A stretch of DNA of 36,506 nt from JAAYCI01 sp964367945 (GTDB taxonomy: Bacteria; Bacillota; Clostridia; Oscillospirales; Ruminococcaceae). The notes under the pieces were generated by a model. That model worked only from the letters and a program-made list of their open reading frames with translations. It did not search any database and was not told the origin of the DNA. The position numbers and the translations under genes were made by a program. The stretch lies in NCBI GenBank assembly GCA_964367945.1, contig CAYIZZ010000009.1, positions 1 to 36,506 on the forward strand, given 5' to 3'. This document shows, piece by piece, positions 33,108-36,506 of this stretch (its first letter is position 1; each line of letters begins with the position of its first letter).

Positions 33108-33136
33108 TTGACAATCAGTGGATACAACGATATACT
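33108..33136 (+). promoter_or_regulatory. Near-consensus promoter ahead of the decayed export genes
   Basis: TTGACA (33108-33113) and TATACT (33131-33136) have an ideal 17-base spacer. The next reading frame is the permease pseudogene at 33356, so the promoter has a 215-base leader. It could still drive the intact glycosyltransferase at 33751. Apart from a CCTTG/CAAGG hairpin near 33071-33085, the stretch 32991-33355 shows nothing recognisable. Confidence 0.5.
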
Positions 33137-33355
33137 AACATATAATTGCGCTAAATCTTTTTTTTATAAATTTTACAAGTTTATGGCTTGGAAAAATCAC
33201 GTAAAATAGATAAAAAACTTAAAAGTTTAGATGAGGATAAGTAAGGGAAAAAATAGATTTTGAAATACTATGTAAAATTAAATATAACGTAGGACTAAAA
33301 AAGAAATAATCACTAATGCTTAAAGTTTATTTTGTTAAATTAAAAGGAGTGTTCT

Positions 33356-33680
33356 ATGCTAAGGCTCTTTTTACGCATAATAAAAAACAGAGAATGAATT
33401 TTAGAGTTATCAAAAAGAGAAGTGACAGATAAATATAAAGGCCAACCTTTAGGGGCGATATGGTCGTTTTGTGCATCCACTTGTTCTTATGTTTCTTTAT
33501 ATTTTTTTATTTGGTGGTGTGTTTAAAAGTAACATAGGTTTTACAGAAAATATGCCGCTGTTTTTTGTGTCGTATATTTTATCAGGGATGGTACCGTGGA
33601 TTTGTATTTAGTCGTACCTTTCGCTGGGTGTTTCTTCAATGGATAATGATAATTATCATTTCACAGTGGAAAAGATTTGA
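33356..33680 (+). pseudogene. ABC-2 type polysaccharide export permease, broken
   Basis: An N-terminal fragment of a Wzm/TagG-like permease of a surface polysaccharide exporter. After MLRLFLRIIKNRE there is an in-frame TGA (33395). The frame then continues with ELSKREVTDKYKGQPLGAIW, the typical amphipathic start of these permeases. A one-base insertion near 33466-33470 shifts to FVHPLVLMFLYIFLFGG and SYILSGMVPWICI, which then meets TAG (33609). A further weakly similar stretch ends at TGA (33678). Most of the remaining helices and the partner ATPase gene are missing. AAAGGAGTG before the ATG shows it was once a real gene. Loss of function is near certain, barring sequencing errors. Confidence 0.85.
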
Positions 33681-33750
33681 TTTTAAAAATGTATGATTTT
33701 CTAGTAAGTCTGCTATGTGAAAACAATAATCTTATTTTAGGGTGTAAAAC

Positions 33751-34911
33751 ATGAAACTAATCAAAAAGCTTTTCATAATAATAAGCAAGATGGCGCATAT
33801 CATATGCTCTCCCTTATTATTACCAATGTGTTTAATAGCTAGAATCATGCCGAAGAAAATAGATATCGGCATGGGGCCACTGCCTTTGATAAACAATGTA
33901 TATTGGGCAAAAGCTTTGCGCAAAAAAGGCTATACTGTTGAAACTTTTGTCACGGATTGTTATTTTATCACAGATGAATTTGACTATAAGTTTAATGAAG
34001 GTTTCGGCAAAATATTTTTTTATGTTCCGGCACTGCTTTTTATACGCACAATTTTTCGCTATAAAATAGTGTATGTATATTTCAACGGTGGGGCACTACA
34101 GCCGATACCCGGCTTGAGGCTTTTAGAGGCACAGCTGCTTCGACTTGCGGGCGTAAAAACAGTGGTAATGCCTTACGGCTCGGACTCTCAGCAGCTACTA
34201 TTCACCAGAAACAAGCTGATGGTGAATGCAATCTGCAATGATTATCCCGAGTTTTTCAGGAAACAGCAGGGCAGAATCCACAGACAAATAAACGCATGGT
34301 GTAGGCATGCTGATATTGTGGTGGGCTCCATGGATTCAGTGGATTATTTGCCGTTTTGGAACAGAATAAGGCATTGTCACTATACCATCGACACCGATGC
34401 TTTACTCCCACACTATAATGAAATAGGCGACACCATCAAAATTTTGCATGCGCCTAACCATAAAGCGATTAAAGGCTCGAGCTTTGTAGTTGGCGCTATT
34501 GACACTTTGAAAAAAGAAGGATATAACGTTGAGCTTATTTTTAAGCAAGGTGTTTCAAACAAAGAATTTTTAAATGTGGTTAAAGACGCAGACATAGTGG
34601 TGGACCAGCTTATTATGGGGTGGTATGCTATGTTTTCCATGGAGGCAATGTCGCTGGGTAAACCCGTGATTTGTGCCATGAGGCAAGACCTGGTTTCTTT
34701 GTTTGAAAATACCGGCTGTGTGGATGTGGGCGAATTTCCCATGATAAATGCAAGTCCAAGCACGATAACAGATGAGTTGCGAAAGCTTTTAGACAATAAA
34801 GAAAATTTGATAAATATAGGAAAACAATCAAGAAAATTCGTTGAAAAATATCATTCTCTTGACGCAGTGGGGGAGTTTTTTGATGAGATCAATAAAAGTA
34901 TATTGACGTAG
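33751..34911 (+). CDS. Glycosyltransferase, GT-B fold (GT4-like)
   Basis: A 386-residue enzyme that probably adds a sugar to a surface polysaccharide or glycolipid on the cytoplasmic face of the membrane. The basic, hydrophobic N terminus (~1-32) could dip into the membrane. The C-terminal half shows GT-B features: ILHAPNHKAIKGSSF around the nucleotide-sugar cleft and DQLIMGWYAMFSMEAMSLGKP, whose Glu and Gly-Lys-Pro match the donor-binding helix of GT4 enzymes. The frame is intact, with AGGGTG before the ATG. Its neighbours, an export permease and a second glycosyltransferase, are broken, so it may be a survivor of a lost locus. Donor and acceptor are unknown. Confidence 0.8.
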   Translation: MKLIKKLFIIISKMAHIICSPLLLPMCLIARIMPKKIDIGMGPLPLINNVYWAKALRKKGYTVETFVTDCYFITDEFDYKFNEGFGKIFFYVPALLFIRTIFRYKIVYVYFNGGALQPIPGLRLLEAQLLRLAGVKTVVMPYGSDSQQLLFTRNKLMVNAICNDYPEFFRKQQGRIHRQINAWCRHADIVVGSMDSVDYLPFWNRIRHCHYTIDTDALLPHYNEIGDTIKILHAPNHKAIKGSSFVVGAIDTLKKEGYNVELIFKQGVSNKEFLNVVKDADIVVDQLIMGWYAMFSMEAMSLGKPVICAMRQDLVSLFENTGCVDVGEFPMINASPSTITDELRKLLDNKENLINIGKQSRKFVEKYHSLDAVGEFFDEINKSILT

Positions 34912-34960
34912 CCAAAACGGATTTGTATTATATCGGTTTTGTTAAGGTGATGCAAAATAG

Positions 34961-35074
34961 ATGGGTGAAAATGGTCGAAAGGCAGTTAAAAAAGAGTACA
35001 GCTGAGCCAATAAAGAGGAAAAATCACTGAGTTTATATAGTGAGCTTTCAGATGAAATAGGCGTGGTTAGTTAA
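34961..35074 (+). pseudogene. Remnant: C-terminal end of a second glycosyltransferase
   Basis: The plus-strand frame reads MGENGRKAVKKEYS, then TGA (35003), then ANKEEKSLSLYSEL and a stop at 35072. This is the usual C-terminal helix of GT4 glycosyltransferases (MGxNGRKxVxxxYsW), with the expected Trp codon TGG changed to TGA. Nothing of the remaining ~350 residues is recognisable upstream. It supports the view that this was a polysaccharide locus. Confidence 0.65.
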
Positions 35075-35091
35075 TGTCCTAAATAAAAAGA

Positions 35092-35140
35092 ATGGGTATA
35101 AATAATCTTGGCTTTGCCTCGATTACTTATACCCATATTT
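35092..35140. terminator. Bidirectional terminator
   Basis: A 15-16 bp imperfect stem (ATGGGTATAAATAATC at 35092 with GATTACTTATACCCAT ending at 35136) has T-rich sequence on both sides (CTTTTTATTT on the minus strand, ATTTTAA on the plus). It serves the glycosyltransferase remnant and the amidotransferase remnant. Confidence 0.8.
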
Positions 35141-35161
35141 TAATGCTTTGTTTGCATTCTT

Positions 35162-35440
35162 TTAAAACCATGTATTAAGCAGCTCATTGAAGTTTAGCAA
35201 ACTCCAAATAAGCAGTCTGCGGTTTTGGCTGCCGTCCATATGCTCTGCCACAAGGCCTTGCACTGTTTTGGGGTCTAAAATCTCCCAGATGCGTGCGTTT
35301 TTGTTTTGTATCACGCTGTCTACCATTTCTCTGCACTCGTTTTTGAACCACGATGAATCCGGCGCCAAAAATCCTTGCTTGTCAGCCCTGTCAATATCTT
35401 TTCTTTCGATTTTATCCAGTAGCAATGCTTTCATATCCAT
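35162..35440 (-). pseudogene. Remnant: C-terminal end of an asparagine-synthase-like amidotransferase
   Basis: A 92-residue frame contains RADKQGFLAPDSSWFKNE, then a helical region with LVAEHMDGSQNRRL and the closing LLIWSLLNFNELLNTWF. These match the last ~90 residues of AsnB-type synthetase domains (R-x-D-K-x-G-F-x-x-P ... W-F ... lW-x-L-L-n). The N-terminal glutaminase and the ATP-binding SGGxDS parts are missing; the frame is open only ~60 bases further, to a stop near 35500. No ribosome site precedes its first ATG, so it is most likely not expressed. Such amidotransferases are frequent in surface polysaccharide loci. Confidence 0.7.
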
Positions 35441-35648
35441 AAAACTATTTTCGCTCTCACCAATATAGTGTCTTACTATACTTATTTTGATAATTTTTTT
35501 CGAAATTTATGTATTATATCATTTTTTTTGCATTGTTTGTCTATTTTAGGATGGCTAAACATATTAGTGGTTATTAGTTGAATAGAAAAGATTATTCAAA
35601 AATAAAAAAACATTAAAAAGTATACAAAACGAAACATCGCCTATAAGG

Positions 35649-35894
35649 GTGCTTTGTGGCGACAGAGAGATACCGTTTATTTACTACACCAAAAGACCCG
35701 GTAGTATCATAGTAACGCTAAGCAGCGCATACACAAGCACCATGCCACTTGGCGCAAACACCCTTTCAATCGAGAGCGTAAACGGCACAGCAACAACAAC
35801 TATTAATGTGGTGGATGCACCGACGTCGTCGACCACCACCACAACCACCATATATAACCCCGCAATCAGTCCACAAACAGGGGTTTACAACTAA
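35649..35894 (+). pseudogene. Remnant: C-terminal piece of a secreted surface protein
   Basis: An 81-residue frame without a ribosome site reads GSIIVTLSSAYTSTMPLGAN, TLSIESVNGTATTTINVV, then a Thr-rich spacer and NPAISPQTG. This is the end of a beta-sandwich module followed by a linker, as at the C termini of clostridial cell surface proteins, where a PxTG-like sorting or anchoring segment would follow; here it stops after SPQTGVYN. Its codons end in C much more often than neighbouring genes, hinting at another origin. The rest of the protein is absent. Confidence 0.55.
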
Positions 35895-35913
35895 ATACTA
35901 AGTTAATGCTAAA

Positions 35914-35950
35914 AGCCGCACCTATCACAAACGATAGCGTGCGGTTTTGC
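35914..35950. terminator. Terminator after the surface protein remnant
   Basis: GCCGCACCTATC (from 35915) pairs with GATAGCGTGCGG around ACAAAC, with one mismatch region, followed by TTTTGCTGTTT; an A run precedes it, so it can also act on the other strand. Confidence 0.7.
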
Positions 35951-35960
35951 TGTTTGGGGC

Positions 35961-36006
35961 ATAAAAAAAGACACCGAGCTTTACTTGGTGCCTGATTGGG
36001 TGTAGC
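35961..36006. repeat. Hairpin repeat, copy 1
   Basis: A run of A, then GACACCGAG, a CTTTA loop, CTTGGTGCC and the flank TGATTGGGTGTAGC. On the minus strand it is a terminator-like hairpin ending in TTTTTTTAT. It shares its flanks with copy 2, 94 bases away. Confidence 0.75.
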
Positions 36007-36054
36007 CTCAGCCTGCCGGTGCGCACCCTTATAAGTGGCATAAAAAACGCACAC

Positions 36055-36100
36055 ACATAAAAAGACACCGGAGTGTATCCGGTGCCTGATTGGGTGCAGC
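36055..36100. repeat. Hairpin repeat, copy 2
   Basis: The same arrangement as copy 1: A run, GACACCGGA, a five-base loop, TCCGGTGCC and TGATTGGGTGCAGC. Stem bases differ from copy 1 in a compensating way (GAG/CTT against GGA/TCC), so the hairpin is conserved while its sequence is not. Minus-strand tail is TTTTTATG. Confidence 0.75.
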
Positions 36101-36265
36101 GTACCCAAGGGGACATGCTATCACGCTGCTTCGACAAATAACCATAAGGGGCATGAGAAAATGCGGATATTATGCAGTTTTACAGCTAATAAGCAATGTT
36201 GGAAATAAGAAAAACAGAAAAAATTGCTAAATTTTCAACAAATGAATAGAAAAACAAGGTTAAAT

Positions 36266-36290
36266 GCTTACCAATTTGGTAGGCGTTTTT
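36266..36290 (+). terminator. Terminator-like hairpin
   Basis: GCTTACCAA and TTGGTAGGC pair around a central T, followed by GTTTTTC. No gene is recognised immediately upstream; the stretch 36107-36265 holds nothing else visible. Confidence 0.5.
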
Positions 36291-36323
36291 CTTATGCCCA
36301 AATTCATGAAAGGAACGGTTAAA

Positions 36324-36410
36324 ATGAAGCAAATTAACAACCTTAAAGCATTTGAGACGTTAATGGCGTTATCATTCTTGACTATTCAGAAATCAAGTGC
36401 TTTGGTCTAA
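36324..36410 (+). CDS. Possible 28-residue peptide
   Basis: A short frame starts at ATG with AAAGGAACGG about five bases upstream, and encodes MKQINNLKAFETLMALSFLT followed by eight residues and TAA. The ribosome site is good, but the peptide matches nothing known; it may be the start of a broken gene or a leader peptide. After it, 36411-36506 shows no feature. Confidence 0.3.
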   Translation: MKQINNLKAFETLMALSFLTIQKSSALV

Positions 36411-36506
36411 GGTGTCATATTGTTTTATTTCGAAATTTCAATCCTGAATCTCACTATAGTAATGCTAATTTTTTTGCATTTTCCAAATCTGCTTTAATCT
36501 TATTAA

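Noticed and set aside
33395..35005. TGA read as tryptophan or another amino acid (recoding)
   Set aside because: Intact genes here end in TGA (for example 1934-1936 and the MBL gene), and the same region also has a frameshift and a TAG, so decay is the simpler explanation.
35866..36137. Minus-strand frames across the hairpin repeats
   Set aside because: They read through both terminator hairpins, have no ribosome site and have repeat-derived composition.

Overview
The window reads as chromosomal DNA of a low-to-moderate GC, motile, Gram-positive anaerobe of the class Clostridia. The grounds are strong AGGAGG-type ribosome sites, GTG and TTG starts, a two-subunit transketolase, the clostridial long single-chain PurL, a PurF with propeptide and iron-sulfur cysteines, and an AICAR transformylase paired with a stand-alone PurO-type IMP cyclohydrolase, as I recall from Oscillospiraceae-like genomes. 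The family placement is inference.

Layout. (1) 1-4085, plus strand: the tail of an aldo/keto reductase, a long transaldolase-family protein, and transketolase N and C subunits, together the non-oxidative pentose phosphate branch. (2) 4135-16260, minus strand: a purine biosynthesis operon in transcription order purE-C-F-M-N-(IMP cyclohydrolase)-(AICAR transformylase)-D-L. It starts from a promoter near 16240 and has an intrinsic terminator inside its leader. The neighbouring pentose phosphate genes make the ribose-5-phosphate from which PRPP for this pathway is built. purK and purB are not in the window. (3) 16362-22067, minus strand: a signalling cluster of an MBL-fold hydrolase, a GAF/HD-GYP protein, a CHASE2 class III adenylate cyclase and a FecR-like membrane protein with a polyanionic tail. 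(4) 22173-24120, plus strand: a MarR regulator with a MATE efflux pump. (5) 24342-32608: more sensory genes, namely a chemoreceptor with an extracytoplasmic zinc-binding CZB-like domain, two membrane GGDEF/EAL proteins (one behind a long structured leader), a repeat-containing lipoprotein and a small membrane protein. (6) 32609-36506: gene-poor and decaying. It holds an ABC-2 polysaccharide-export permease pseudogene, one apparently intact glycosyltransferase, remnants of a second glycosyltransferase, of an asparagine-synthase-like amidotransferase and of a surface protein, a pair of hairpin repeats and a tiny ORF.

The most unusual material is the cyclic-nucleotide cluster with its Asp/Asn-rich FecR-like protein, the two leaders (purE and the GGDEF/EAL gene at 30671) that match no RNA family I recognise, the four-repeat lipoprotein, and the split PurH function. 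No tRNA, rRNA, CRISPR array, insertion sequence or prophage was seen. All calls rest on reading motifs by eye; no database search was run.
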